64,000 bases of DNA from Diabrotica undecimpunctata (Eukaryota; Arthropoda; Insecta; Coleoptera; Chrysomelidae): positions 127,895,914 to 127,959,913 of the forward strand of contig NC_092809.1 in assembly GCF_040954645.1 (NCBI RefSeq), read 5' to 3'. Numbering within the stretch: position 1 is the first letter of the stretch; each line of letters starts with the position of its first letter. The notes under the pieces were generated by a model that saw only the letters and a list, made by a program, of their open reading frames with translations, was not told the DNA's origin and made no database searches. A program made the translations under genes and the position numbers. Shown one piece after another: positions 23,240 to 34,659 of the stretch.

Positions 23240-23745
23240 TAGTTTATCCGACTTTTGACGCAATTTTGTTTATTGTCGTATGGCGATTTCCACGTCTATA
23301 GTCTTCTATAAGTTTTTAGTTTGAAACACGTATTCATAAGAATTATGTTCTGTTCTTGATACAACTGAAGTAGTCTGTCGTCTCTTTCATTCTGTAGTCC
23401 TAGTCCATTTTCACCTATGTTGTTTTTAACTTTGCCATTTTCCATTTTTGCATTAAGATCTCCCATTATTATTTTTATTTTATGTTTTTACATGGTATTT
23501 CGTGTGCTGCATTAACACGTTTAGATATCTTTTACAATTGTTCAATGTCAGTATCGGGTTTATCGGTTGTTGAAGCATAGACTTATACATAATGTATAAT
23601 ATTGATGTCGAATAAATTTCCTTGCAGTTTTGAAAGAAGCATGCGATCTAAGTGAAAAAACACGTTTGTAACGCTTTTTTATTCATATAACTTCGCTTAT
23701 TATGATTCTGATACCATTCCAGTGCTGTTATTACCTGAGTAATAC
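23240..23745 (-). pseudogene. LINE APE-endonuclease fragment
   Basis: The minus strand shows KLQGNLFDINIIH, TTDKPDTDIEQL, NAKMENGKVKNNIGENGLGL, NERDDRLLQLY and TWKSPYDNKQ in order. These match the second half of the APE-type endonuclease of insect LINEs (GDFNAK..., NERG.RL, RR.YTWKSP). It is broken by stops and frameshifts and abuts an opposite-strand LINE end. Confidence 0.68.
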
Positions 23746-23749
23746 ATTA

Positions 23750-24435
23750 TCTCTTTATCAATGTTTATTTTTCATGAATCAGACTCACCTCGCTTCCGAA
23801 AATATTTAAATTGTTTATTTATTGGTTAGTGTTATTGATTTTGTCTGCCTTAAACATCCTTTTAATAATCCAGCTGTCAATTTGAATCATTGGTTTATTT
23901 TTAAGTTTTTTTACTTCCAGGTGGTTCCTACATCTCGTCGCAAAGATTGTTATACCATCGAAGATTTGCCGAGGACTGGAAGTCAAATGTATGATTGTAC
24001 TTTGCATAGTTGTTGTTCTTGAGAGATAGTTTTGTAGTTTCCCCTTAGTTTTTACACCGCAGTTTTATAGCCGGTTGAATCGATACTTAATTACCGCCTA
24101 TGAATGTGTGATATCAAATCCCTGAGAAATTATTTTTCTTCAACCTTTAGTCACTAATAAAATAGATACTACCCAATACCATAACCACAGTAAGTGTACG
24201 CATGCTTATTTGGTAAGACCTTCTTCACACCTATTTTACATATCCGTAGGACATTTTTCTATTAGCCCAGTGAGACGCACCGCTTTGGAATTGAGGACTC
24301 CCGATTGATCCTTCACTGGAAAATTTACTACTGTAAGAACCTCCAAGAAAAAAAACCAGAAGCGTAGTTCACAGCCCAATACAGTTAATGATATGTTGCT
24401 CGAGTTCCATTGGTATTATATACTTTATATTTCAT
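23750..24435. other. No gene recognised
   Basis: AT-rich sequence, with a short opposite-strand open frame at 23819-24007 that has no recognised similarity. Confidence 0.4.
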
Positions 24436-24439
24436 ATTT

Positions 24440-24692
24440 ATTAGAGGGTTGTAACTTGGAGGATATGTTACTGACTTCACAATCTGAAGAGTCTGGGTTG
24501 AATTCCTGGCACTGACACGAAAAAATTTTTCAATTTAGTTGAACCGTCATCGTGCTTAGAAGGGCACGTAAAGCCGTTGGTCACGGCTACACAAGTGGTC
24601 GTTAAGTCATATTGGGGACGCTTGCGCGACCTTAAACCCTGACAATAAACCTATATCTAAAGGCTATTTTTATTATTATTATTATTATTTTT
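24440..24692 (+). repeat. tRNA-derived SINE with (ATT)n tail
   Basis: Box-B-like GGTTGAATTCC at 24496 lies about 46 bases after a degenerate box A (TTGTAACTTGG). The body includes AGGGCACGTAAAGCCGTTGG, a pattern I have seen in arthropod SINE bodies, and the 3' end is an (ATT)n repeat at 24671-24690. No coding sequence. Confidence 0.65.
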
Positions 24693-24814
24693 CAGATATT
24701 GGAGGTTAGCAGGTTACCACCTATGCAACATATTTTTTATTCACAGAATTGGCGCATTCGCCTGTCATATCGACACTGATTGTCAAATTTATCATTCGTA
24801 AATAACATAATATA

Positions 24815-26290
24815 CTCCGCCAAAAAAGTATCGCATTACCTATGAAACTGCAAATTTTGTATTAAAAATAATTTAAAACATGGATTTTTTACTGTTGTTT
24901 TTTTTTGTTTTTTAAGTACGTAACAAGTATTAAAAGAAAAATGCAGAATGTACAATATACAAAGGTTTTATTTAATTTATTTTATAAATTAGAAGTAAGC
25001 GCACAAACAGCATTGAATAAAAAAAAATAAAAATCAAAGTAATAATAATTTAGTAAGACGTATTGCCTCCTCTAGCTCTTATAACACCTAGAAAACGTTG
25101 TGGCATATTTCCAATTTATCTTCTTAGATAATCTTGATCGATATTATTGCATTCTACGGTTAACAACCGTTGCAGTTCCTGAAGATTAACTGGCGTCACA
25201 TTACCAGATCTCACCCTTCTGTAAAGATGGTCCCAAACATGTTCTATTGGATTTAAGCCTGGGCTGTGCGCTGGCTAATTCAAAACTTGCATCAAAACAA
25301 AGTCATTACCAATAAATGGGACGTAAGGAACAACATGCATCTTTAAAATTTCTCTAATGTACCTATTAGTAGTTAATTATCCTCCATTTAGCCTTACCAA
25401 TTCGGTTTGACCCCTAACAGATACTCCGCCCCAGAGCATAATAGATCCTCCTCCAAAGTTTGTCGCCGGTCTTAGGTTGCATTGAAAATAACGCTCGCCA
25501 TCTCGTCTATAAACTGGTATTCTTCAATCCGAAGTGTATAAACAAAATCTTGACTCATTCGTAAATAGTATGTTACCCCAGTCGTCGATATTCCAGTTTA
25601 CCTGCTCTCTTGCGAATGTTAGACGTGCTATACGTTGTTCCCTTATAAGTCTCGGGACAGTGGTAGCTACTGTGGCCCTAATTCCAGACTGTCTTAAGAT
25701 GTGCCTAGCAGTTTCTGAAGACACACGTACATTTCGAGTCTCGGCTCAGTCATGTTGAAGTTGACTTGCAGACACATGTCTTCGACGCAAAGCCAGAAGG
25801 ACTAAAAATCTATTGTACACATGCGTAGTTGCTCTTGGCCGACCTGTTACAGCTCGTCTTTCATAAAGACCAGTCTCTCGGTACCTTACTACCACTCGTG
25901 ATACTGTCGACTGATTTACACTTACTAAATTTGCCACATATCTCTGACTTCTTCCGTCTTCAATGAGGGAAATTATTCTAACCACCGGATCTCTCGTTAA
26001 ATTTATATTGTCACAATCTTCCATACACAATATTTAATCCGAAATTTTAAATTAAATGCAAACTGTATACTTTTTACAAAAGTAAATTAAAGACTGATAA
26101 TATAAAAACCAGACAAAATAGCAATTAACATTTTTTTTCTTAAACAGCAAGCTGTATTTAGAAATTTCTTTTTAATATTTATTCTGCCCTTAATATTCTT
26201 AAGGGCCAGAAAGAAATAATTTAAATTAACCAAATGCTTTAAAAAATATTTGTAATTTTATAAAAGTAATGCGATACTTTTTTGGCGGAG
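24815..26290 (-). mobile_element. Tc1-like transposon, 25-bp perfect TIRs, TA flanks
   Basis: CTCCGCCAAAAAAGTATCGC and the next five bases (24815-24839) are the perfect reverse complement of 26266-26290, and TA flanks both ends. At 1476 bp the element has the typical Tc1 size. The wider flank TAATA also matches on both sides, so the true end could be slightly further out. It encodes the minus-strand transposase below. Confidence 0.9.
25050..26030 (-). pseudogene. Tc1-like transposase (catalytically dead)
   Basis: The N-terminal paired-like HTH (ISLIEDGRSQRYVANLVSVN, then QSTVSRVVVRYRETGLYERR) is followed by a GRPR hook and the DDE core. The first catalytic Asp is replaced (LFTNESRF). The segment with the second Asp is deleted, so LMQVLN runs straight into a stop and PAHSPGLNPIEHVWDHL, which keeps the Glu of the third position. 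Three stops and this deletion make it inactive, although both TIRs are perfect and could still be mobilised in trans. Confidence 0.88.
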
Positions 26291-26292
26291 TA

Positions 26293-26808
26293 TATTATAT
26301 TGGCTTGTTGCTTAAATAACTATTAAACATTAGTAAAAACGTAAATATTACCAAAAAAACAAAGGGAGTTAAAAGGAAATAGAGACATTTACAGTGCCGT
26401 ATAGTCAAGTGTATTTTGTAAACAATATTGTGTGTTATATGATATTATTTTAAGTGATACGCTGTTTCTGATGTGTAAGCAAACGCTTGTTATTATACCT
26501 AACATCTCATTAACTCTAATATCACAATACATTGCCTTATTTTAGACATGTTACCCCTCGGGATTTTGAGTTGTTTGTACTCGTGCTGTGTAAAACAGAT
26601 AAATTAGTTCGGTGAAGTTACGCATTAAATTACATATTTTAAATAAAGATTCTATTAAAACTTTCTTAGAATTATAACATTGCTTATTGTTCAATGGCAG
26701 TATAAATTTTTACTGTCGAGACTATATAACGTCTAATTTTTATTAATACACTTGCATCAGTTATTTTGAGATATTCAGTGTGAAACGTTTGTAAAAATAT
26801 ACGTTATA
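26293..26808. other. No feature recognised
   Basis: AT-rich spacer. Confidence 0.4.
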
Positions 26809-26812
26809 TATA

Positions 26813-27286
26813 TTGTTATGATAAATATTATGACGCATAATACTGTAAACCTATTAACCCATTCGTCTTTTCTAGATCATAAATATACCTGCCGGCAGAA
26901 ATTTCTAGGAGTCCCCCTCCGATATAGAAAGACCCGTTTACCTGAATTCTGATGAGTTATCCACGATTTCCAGAAGCAGGCCGAATAAAAAGCAGTATGA
27001 GCGACCTTCTCGGCTCTTCGATAGGGAATTGCGGCAATTCCGGAACTACTAACGGCATTTTATATTTAAAGAGGATTTTTGTTGTAAACATGACAGTTAG
27101 TTTTTGAACATCGCGTCGAGTTTTTAACATGTAACGCACGTAGATAAATTATATAATAATTATTAGTGCAAATAAATTAGTTATATTGTACAAATAAAGA
27201 CTTTAAATATACTTGTAAGTGTTATAAGGTAGAACCTTTGATAATAAATAAAAACAATAAATTAGATTAATAATAATAACATAACA

Positions 27287-27287
<1 letters not shown>
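26813..27287. mobile_element. Probable solo LTR (475 bp)
   Basis: It starts TTGTTATG and ends CATAACAA (perfect inverted ends) and is flanked by TATA on both sides (26809-26812, 27288-27291), as for a 4-bp Gypsy-type target duplication. Because the flank is (TA)-rich the duplication is weak evidence alone. The interior has no ORF and resembles in composition and end structure the LTR at 29844. Confidence 0.6.
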
Positions 27288-27347
<60 letters not shown>

Positions 27348-27377
27348 ATATATATATATATATATATTATATATATA
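27288..27377. repeat. (TA)n microsatellite
   Basis: About 90 bp of TA repeats with a few TTA interruptions. Confidence 0.95.
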
Positions 27378-27427
27378 AACTTAATCATCCTATTCCACTC
27401 CTGACTATCTAGCACAAACAGTTAATA

Positions 27428-28160
27428 GAACAAGATTAAACATATCAGCTTTAATGGAGTTATTAACATTATGTACTGCTAATACATATTTTCAACTAAA
27501 TAATGAATTCTATAAACAAAACTTAACGAGCCAAAGTCACTTGTTCTAACCAAAATTCGTTCTTGGAAGAAAAATATTTGTTAACATCTGTTTTATTAAA
27601 AAATGATTATCCTTTATCGTTTACAAATAAGGAATTTTCAACAATCGAACGAATAGAACAGAACAACTTAGAACGAGATCCTACAGCATACACAAGAAAT
27701 AATACGAGAAAAATAAAAATACCATACATAAAAGGATTGTCAGAAAAACTTAAAAGGATAGGAAATAAATTCAATATTTTAAGAACATTCAAAACAACAA
27801 ACAAATTGAGATCTATTTTGTCTAAATCCAAACCTAGCAATGAACAAGAAAGGACAAAGAATTGAATTTATAAAATACCTTGTGAATGCGATCAGTTTTA
27901 TTTAGGTGAAACATCAAGGCCATTAAATGTTAGAATAAGTGAACATCAATCTTATATCAAAAATAGAGAATTTGATATATCCCAAATATGTAAATACGCA
28001 TGGGATAATGAACATAGGGTTCAATGTAATGATTTAAATATAGTCCTAAAAGAAACGGATGGTAAAAAGAGAAAAATTAAAGAAGCGGCTCTAATTATGC
28101 TAAATGAGACCAATTGTGTCGCAAATTCCTCGGCAGAATGTAGTAGGATCTGGTTACCCA
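27428..28160 (+). pseudogene. Penelope-like element C-terminal fragment (RT scrap + GIY-YIG)
   Basis: It begins with an RT scrap (ALMELLTLCTANTYFQLNNE), then jumps by deletion to the RT-nuclease connector (27563-27862). After a single TGA at 27863 the same frame continues into a GIY-YIG domain: IYKIPCECDQFYLGETSRPL, NVRISEH and a downstream Glu helix (KIKEAALIML). YKIPC.C...Y.GET.R is the PLE form of this nuclease. It belongs to a different PLE family from the array at 1-7.8 kb. Confidence 0.8.
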
Positions 28161-28205
28161 TATTAAAAGAGGGGATATTAAAAGGAAAATACCAGTATTA
28201 ATAAG

Positions 28206-28700
28206 TCGGTAACATAAAGAGGATACATCATTTATGTTTTTTAAATAACGAATGTATAAAATCAGAATTTGGTGTTATTTGAAAGTAAACTAAATGCACG
28301 ACCAAATGCTTACCATATTGGGATAGTATTATGAGGTTTTTTTTCCTGGTTTTTCCCTCATAATTTACTATGGAATCAGTAACTGGAGATTTTTACTGTC
28401 ATCACGGCATGTGTTTGTCTTTTTAAAGACAAATTACATGCTATGATTTTTTCTGACGGATATTCTCAAGTTAAAGTTGATTTTATGTAATCGAATGAAC
28501 TATCTTACAAGTAAATTCGTCCCATGAACGCAACTGAACAATATTGGCAATATCATTTTAAAGTCGTCTACTTTAAAATGTATAATGTATAATGTATCTC
28601 TGAATTGTCAATATAAATGAGTCAGATAAAATTAAATTATTAGAAGAATTTTTACCAAGTAACAAAAAAACAAAACTTGTTTAATTTACTAATGTTTGTA
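28206..28700. other. PLE 3' region, no gene
   Basis: Non-coding and AT-rich, probably the 3' UTR/pseudo-LTR of the PLE fragment, leading to the decayed hammerhead-like motif. Confidence 0.45.
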
Positions 28701-28702
28701 TT

Positions 28703-28738
28703 TTAAGAACGATTTCCAAAGTGGAAATTGAAACGTCA
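28703..28738 (+). ncRNA. Decayed hammerhead-like motif, PLE 3' region
   Basis: TTAAGAA stands where CUGANGA is expected. Then come one extra base, a helix II of about 7 bp (GATTTCC/GGAAATT with one G-U), GAAA and CGTC. The layout matches the motifs at 7675 and 57243, but the core has lost C3, G5 and A9-type residues, so it would not be active. It lies downstream of the GIY-YIG fragment in the same sense. Confidence 0.45.
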
Positions 28739-28844
28739 ATGAACGTACTTTAACCTTTAAATGTGGCTTATTCCCATTTAAATTCCCATTAATTACCTCA
28801 CTATTTACTCTTAAAATTATACCTCACAGAAAGTCACTTTCAAG

Positions 28845-29475
28845 TCAGATACCTCTCATTGCTATCCCATAAAATCCGGTGTCCCTCAAGGAAGTGTCCT
28901 GGACCCCCTCCTGTACCTTATATACACTGCTGATATCCCAACAACAAATACGACCATAGTAACAATGTTCGTAGATGACACCGTCATAATATACATCGAT
29001 GATTACCTTCAAGTTGCATCAGGAAACCTTCAAATACACCTAAACCTACTACAAGACTGGAGGAATAGATGGAAAATCAAAGTTAACCATCCTTAGTCTA
29101 ATCAAATTACGTTCACCAACAGGAACATCATATGTCTGAGAATCAGACTGAACAACATATTACTATTAGTAAAAACAGAAGTCAAATACCTGGGAATGAC
29201 ACTTGATCAAAAGCTCACTTGGAAAACACATATCTTGGTAAAAAAAATCCAAATCAACATAAAAATACATCAAATGAATTGGCTAATAGACCGAAAATCA
29301 CAGTTATCTACAGATAACAAACTTCTCTTGTATAAGTGCATAATAAAGCCTATATGGACATAATAAAGCCTATATGGTACGTTAGTAACAAAACACTGCA
29401 TGATGACTCTGGTAAACCGTTTACAAGAAACCGTTGGAAGCAAGACAATTACACCTCCAACCAGAAGTCAGACGA
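28845..29475 (+). pseudogene. Jockey-type LINE RT fragment
   Basis: The plus strand reads SGVPQGSVLDPLLYLIYTAD, FVDDTVIIYIDD (catalytic box with V for A), ASGNLQIHLNLLQDW, VKYLGMTLDQKLTWKTHI, KLLLYKCIIKPIW and a C-terminal LQPEVRRRLKRQWPTD. These blocks in this order are the second half of Jockey-clade RT. It is 5'-truncated before the palm, with an internal deletion and stops near 29090 and 29360. Confidence 0.82.
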
Positions 29476-29484
29476 AGATTGAAG

Positions 29485-29839
29485 AGACAGTGGCCAACAG
29501 ACTTTATTCATTAATTTCAATTTTAAATTTTAATTTTCACTTCAATTTTAGTTTGAAATTATAATCCTACAATAATTTACTTTGTTAGTGTTAGTATTGG
29601 GAGTGTTATCAGTGGATGATTTCTCCTTTCATGTATTTGGAATACTCACATTTACTAATAGCTTGTAATAGCAGATTGAAAATTTGCAAATTTAAAAAAA
29701 TATTTGTCGTATACGTAAACATCGTGTGATGAATTATGTGGTAATTGACGTTGTATTTTACTATTACTGAAAATTTCCTAATCCTACTATTCTAAAGACA
29801 ATTTTAAAAAGTGTATAATAACGAAATTAAAGTTAATTC
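29485..29839. other. No feature recognised
   Basis: AT-rich spacer following the LINE fragment. Confidence 0.4.
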
Positions 29840-29843
29840 TATA

Positions 29844-30267
29844 TTGTTACGTAAAAATATGAGCCATATTAAAAACCTGTAAACATGTGTTTATTCACTA
29901 AAATGTTTTAGATTGTACGAGACCCTTCGATCAGGTGGCAGAAATCTACCTGAACGGAACCTTCCAGAAAACGGTCGAAACGATGACCCGGATTTACCTT
30001 CTAGTATAATCACCTGAATTCTCGACGGCTGTATTTTTTATATATAATAACGGAGCTTTCATGGAGAAAAAACGGTTAATTCTGAAGATTCGCGCCGCGT
30101 GTAAAATGTTACGTTTGTCAAATAAATTGTACAGTAGTTTAATAAACTGATATAAATTACCGTGTGTTTTAATAAATTTAAATAAGAACAATATAATAAA
30201 TTAGTAAAGAATTAATAAAGACATTATAAATTAAATAAAGACATAACAATTAATAAATTCACAACAA
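29844..30267. mobile_element. Probable solo LTR (424 bp)
   Basis: It starts TTGTTACG, ends CACAACAA, and is flanked by TATA at 29840-29843 and 30268-30271. Its ends and internal GGCAGAAAT and ACCTGAATTCT stretches resemble the LTR at 26813-27287, so both probably come from related LTR retrotransposons. Confidence 0.62.
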
Positions 30268-30271
30268 TATA

Positions 30272-30890
30272 ATCCAACGCCTCTTATTTATTCTTATTCT
30301 TTAACTATTTCTTATCATTTCCTTATTCGAATATTTTTTAAAGATAATTTAAAAAGCAAACAGCTCTACTGAAAGTAAAATATTTTCGACATTAACCTAA
30401 ATTCCTTTAAAGGCTTTCTTAGACATAAATTATTCCGTCGCGTTGCCACAATAAATAAACAGCAAGAGAACAGGCGATTGTAAAGGATTCCTAGCAGATA
30501 CCCACTTTTTATAGCCAGCGAGACCCCGGAGATTTTGCGGATTTATCTTGCGTTAATCACCAACATTGAAAGATTCATACTCAGCGGTATGTTTTTTGAC
30601 ATAATTAATTTACGAAGTTTTGGAAGAAACTAATGAGTTCACAAATTTGGTTGGTTTTTAAAGAAGTTGTAGAAAACAATGATCTCAAATTAATTAGGAG
30701 TAAACTGAGAAAATGCTGTTTTTACTTAGATAGTAAGGAATTTTGCTATTAATTTAATTTTAGTAAGTGAGATATTTCAACGCGTGGTAGGCCAGGGAAA
30801 GGATAATTTATCAAAACAGTCACTGTAACTACTATCTAAGAATTGTTTTATCTTCTGTATGGGTAATATAAGAAGCAGAAAAATAGCAGA
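30272..30890. other. No feature recognised
   Basis: AT-rich spacer. 30777-30983 is an opposite-strand open frame of low complexity, without similarity. Confidence 0.4.
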
Positions 30891-31276
30891 AATAATTCGG
30901 AGAAATATATCAAGAAACGAATAGAGACAAAGAAAAAAAAACAATAACAAACACGGAACAAGATGAAGAAGAAGAAGATTCATTGACCTATGCAGAAGTA
31001 GAAGAGAAAATATGCAAACTTAAAAACGGGAAAATAGCGGTAGAAGTCGGAATATGAGCTGAATTTTAACGAAAATAAAATACGGTGGGGGGCACTATAC
31101 AGAAAGATTTACAAACTAATACAGAATATATAGAGCAAAGAAATAATTTCCAAAGAATGGAAAAGTGGAATTATAGTGACAATCACAAAACAAGGAGACC
31201 ATAGAATATGTAAAACTACCGCAATTAATTTACTGAATGTAACATATATAAAGTAATGACTGGTATATTATTTTTC

Positions 31277-32150
31277 ATATAAAAATGCGTGCACGTCATT
31301 CAAGATTGACGACGTCAGAACCCCACAGCGTTGCCAAAACATCAGAATAGTTAGTAAGTGGGGAATTTTTAAAATGTCAACTATTTGTCAAACTATTATA
31401 TAATAGTAAATACAGATAGTTTTAAGACTAATGCAACACACTAAAATACATGAGAAAACATTTTAATTCAAAATTACATATTCTAAATTTTAAACTTACC
31501 TCTTTTAGAGCATTAATAGTAAACATTATTTCTTGTTCAAAATAATCTATCTTATATGAAAGCTTATTAACTTTCTACAGACTATTTAGTTGTTTTGGTA
31601 TGGCACAATCACAATACACAACAATAATTAGTTTTTAATTCTATTAATCTAAATTTAATATGTATTTATAAATACAATTTATTAATATATAATATATTAT
31701 GATCAAATTGTGTAAGAAATCTAAACATAAACAAAATTCTTACTCTAAAAAAGCGGCAACACTTTAAACAATTTTGCCACACGCTGATCTGTCAAAAAAT
31801 TTGAAGTATTCCCGTATCAGTTGGGTACAATTGTCTAATATATTTAATTAAAATTATTATTTTGTGGAATATTAGACTTAAAGAGTAATTTCATAAAATT
31901 TATATTATTAATAATAACAGATGTTTTTGGTTATTTAATCAATATAATTCTAAAATTCCCAATATAATGATGACTACATTTTTCTAATTATTATACCATG
32001 TTGACGCCTATGAATGATCGAGCCGTTCCGTATGGGTTTCGTATTATTAGCTGTGTTAGGAAAATTTGAACTCTAAGGTTGACGTTCTGGAAATTTTAAA
32101 TATGTGTGACGTCACTTTATATTAATTGCGACGTGCACGCATTTTTATAT
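31277..32150. mobile_element. Non-autonomous inverted-repeat element 1 (MITE-like, 874 bp)
   Basis: ATATAAAAATGCGTGCACGTC (31277-31297) is the perfect inverted repeat of 32130-32150; both ends also share GACGTCA just inside. It interrupts the RTE-like RT between its VMTGIL and EQSIGDYQ blocks. No ORF is inside. The target duplication is not certain. Confidence 0.75.
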
Positions 32151-32293
32151 AAAAAATTCTATATAATTAGAGACATACTAACAATATATACAGAACAAAG
32201 CATAGGAGATTACCAGTACGGTTTTAGAAAAGGAAGATTCACGATAAAAGCTATACATACGATAAAACAAGTGATACAGAAAACATACGAGTA

Positions 32294-32852
32294 TAGTTCG
32301 TCCCAAACCCTTCTTTCAGTGCGTCATAGTTGATCGAATTCTCTCTGACACATTAAGCTAGAAGTGACAGAAAAAAACGTGAGTCTGTGATTATTATACA
32401 TAGAACTTAGAAAATTATTTATCGTAAGCTAATTCCACTTACGGATGTATAATTGGTTAGAGTTTAGAATACGCTAAATAGATATCCAATCAATGATGCG
32501 CATAAATATAATTTGATGCAGATTGTCTCAATCGTGACAGTACTTTCACAATGTCAACTGATAAAATGATAATTGTCATTACAGGTTAGTATTTTCAGAC
32601 ATTTTACAGTGAAAATTTAATTTTGTATTTATTTATTGTATAATAAAAATATTTTAAATATGCCGAGATATATCGAGAAAGAACAAAGACTAATATTAAA
32701 ATTATTAAATTATTTTCAATTATAAAAAGACAGATTACGATCCGCAACTGTCAAATTTAATTAAAATGTCATGCAATAATTCTCGACATTCTTAAAATAC
32801 TATATGAAGTCAAAATTAGTGACGCACTGAAAGAAGGGTTTGGGACAAACTG
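32294..32852. mobile_element. Non-autonomous Tc1/mariner-like MITE (559 bp, TA target)
   Basis: AGTTCGTCCCAAACCCTTCT and the following CAGTGCGTCA on the left match the inverted right end (TGACGCACTGAAAGAAGGGT...). TA flanks both ends (32292-32293, 32853-32854). It interrupts the RT right after QKTYEY; removing it restores the adjacent LINE bases. No coding capacity. Confidence 0.8.
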
Positions 32853-33347
32853 TACGACTGATAAACACACATACTTTTCGAAACAAGCAATTGACAAACT
32901 ATACAGAAAAAAAATTATCTAAGATAATAGAGTAATATACCAAATAAAATTATAAGAATTATAAAAATAACAATGCGAGATTCCCAAGCAACAATAGACA
33001 CCGGAAGAGAAGGAACAAAAATAATAAAAATAAAAAATGGAGTAGGACAAGGAGATGCGCTCTCAATGGTACTATTTATTCTGTCATCAGGGAAGATAAT
33101 ACAAAAGCTGTCAAATACCATGAACCATAAACAAGAATGCAGTACAAATAATAGGATATATATATAGTCTGCGGATAGTAGCGGATGATAGTAGCAACAG
33201 ATAAAAGGGCATTAAAGAAAACGTTCCAAGAAACAAATAACAAAGCCAAACTGAGAGGACTGGAAGTAAATAAAAAAAAAAACAAAATACATGAATGCAA
33301 GCAAGAAAAAGAAGACACAAATGGCAGAACTGACAATAGACGCGCAC

Positions 33348-33946
33348 CATGGAGTTAGAATCTATGGAGAGACAATCACGTGACTAAAAACGACCTCACT
33401 TCGGCCACATCGTTAAGATTGTTTTGACACTTTTGACAGATCGTATATGTTTGTTTACGTTTGTTATTTTTCAAATATTTTTAGTTTTATAATACTTTTA
33501 TAGAAACTGTAATAATATATTATGATAGTGCATAATAATAGTTTCTTGTTCTCAAAGTAGTTGCAGTAGCAGAACCAATGTTATAAAAAATCTTCAGGAA
33601 TAACGTTCTACAGGTTAGTATACAAATATGTAAACAAAGTAATGGTCCGTACTTCAGAGAATAAAATAGTATTTGACTGTATTAATTTATCTTTATGTAT
33701 ACTATATCGTGTTTTTAGTGTTTACCGCGGGATAAATCAATTATAGTTTATTAAAAATGTATTGCACTTTTTTAGATTATTAAATCTTCTTAATAACTTG
33801 TCATATTTTTATAGTAGTTTTAACATTATTGAGTCCGGCCATGATCCCACCGCCATATTGGTATCATCGTTAGCCACGCCTACCTACGCCGTTTTTAATA
33901 CACACGTTAATATGCTCATAGCTTCTACATAGATTCTAACTCAATG
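33348..33946. mobile_element. Non-autonomous DNA element with 8-bp duplication (599 bp)
   Basis: The ends CATGGAGTTAGAATCTATG and (inverted) CATTGAGTTAGAATCTATG are flanked by ACGCGCAC (33340-33347) and ATGCGCAC (33947-33954), an 8-bp duplication with one mismatch. This fits hAT or P superfamilies, and the CAT.G terminus is compatible with either. It splits the LINE thumb region before the FKYLGV block. No ORF. Confidence 0.68.
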
Positions 33947-34099
33947 ATGCGCACAGTTTTGAAGAAGTTGAAACATTCAAATATTTGGGAGTGGTAAACA
34001 ACAGAAAAACTGAAAGTGTAGATATGAAAAAAAAATTCAAGAAAACGAAAAAAAAAACAAAAAAGTGGTACAGTAGGCGGTACTGTAGACTATATCCAA

Positions 34100-34640
34100 G
34101 CTTTATACTATGTTGTATTTTTAAATTTTAAAAATTTATGAAACATTTCAAAAATCAAAAGTCTTTCTCTTCATATTTTTTATTATCTTTTTACCTTGCA
34201 ATTTCTAGAAGGCACATAATAAAGCCAAAATCTTAAATTTGATTTCGTCAACCAAGAAATCTTCGCATTTCTACTTTGTGGTTTTAATAATTGAGGAGCT
34301 AACATGCAAACAGCCTTAAGTCACACTAAAATCAAAGTTGAGTTAGATGTGCCAATGCATTATTCTGTCGTAGCCAAATGTAGGCAAATATTGTTGTAGA
34401 AGTTTATTTTATCTTCTTCATACAAAAAAAATTATTACTAATGGTAAAAGTATGTTAAAAATCACCTTTACATGCAAAACAACTTATTTCCACTATAATG
34501 GTCCATGCTTACCAGCTTATTTCTAACCAACCATATAGGAACTTTGTAACTGCTACACAGCTGACCCAGTGAGTCTTAAAAATTTGAGAATATTTGAGGG
34601 TTTATTGTCAAAGTATTTAAAACCAATTAATAAAATTATT
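34100..34640. other. No feature recognised
   Basis: AT-rich spacer. Confidence 0.4.
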
Positions 34641-34659
34641 TTATTATTTAAAGAATAAT

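Larger units (their letters stand above)
30900..34080 (+). mobile_element. RTE-like LINE, broken by three nested inverted-repeat elements
   Basis: Read across the insertions, the LINE gives EVEEKICKLKNGKIA and NNFQRMEKWNYS (30985-31180), GDYQYGFRKGRFTIKAIHTI (32193), FKQAID (32878), KNGVGQGDALSMVLF (33036), ADD followed by IVATDKRALKETF after a frameshift (about 33185), and FEEVETFKYLGVV (33959). These are RT blocks from fingers to thumb of an RTE/endonuclease-RT type insect LINE. The clade is uncertain. Stops and frameshifts are frequent and the 5' half is absent. Confidence 0.75.

Noticed and set aside
30777..30983. Hydrophobic 68-codon minus-strand ORF as a membrane protein
   Set aside because: Reverse complement of an AGAAGAA/AAAGAA-rich LINE region; the Leu/Phe richness is a composition artefact.
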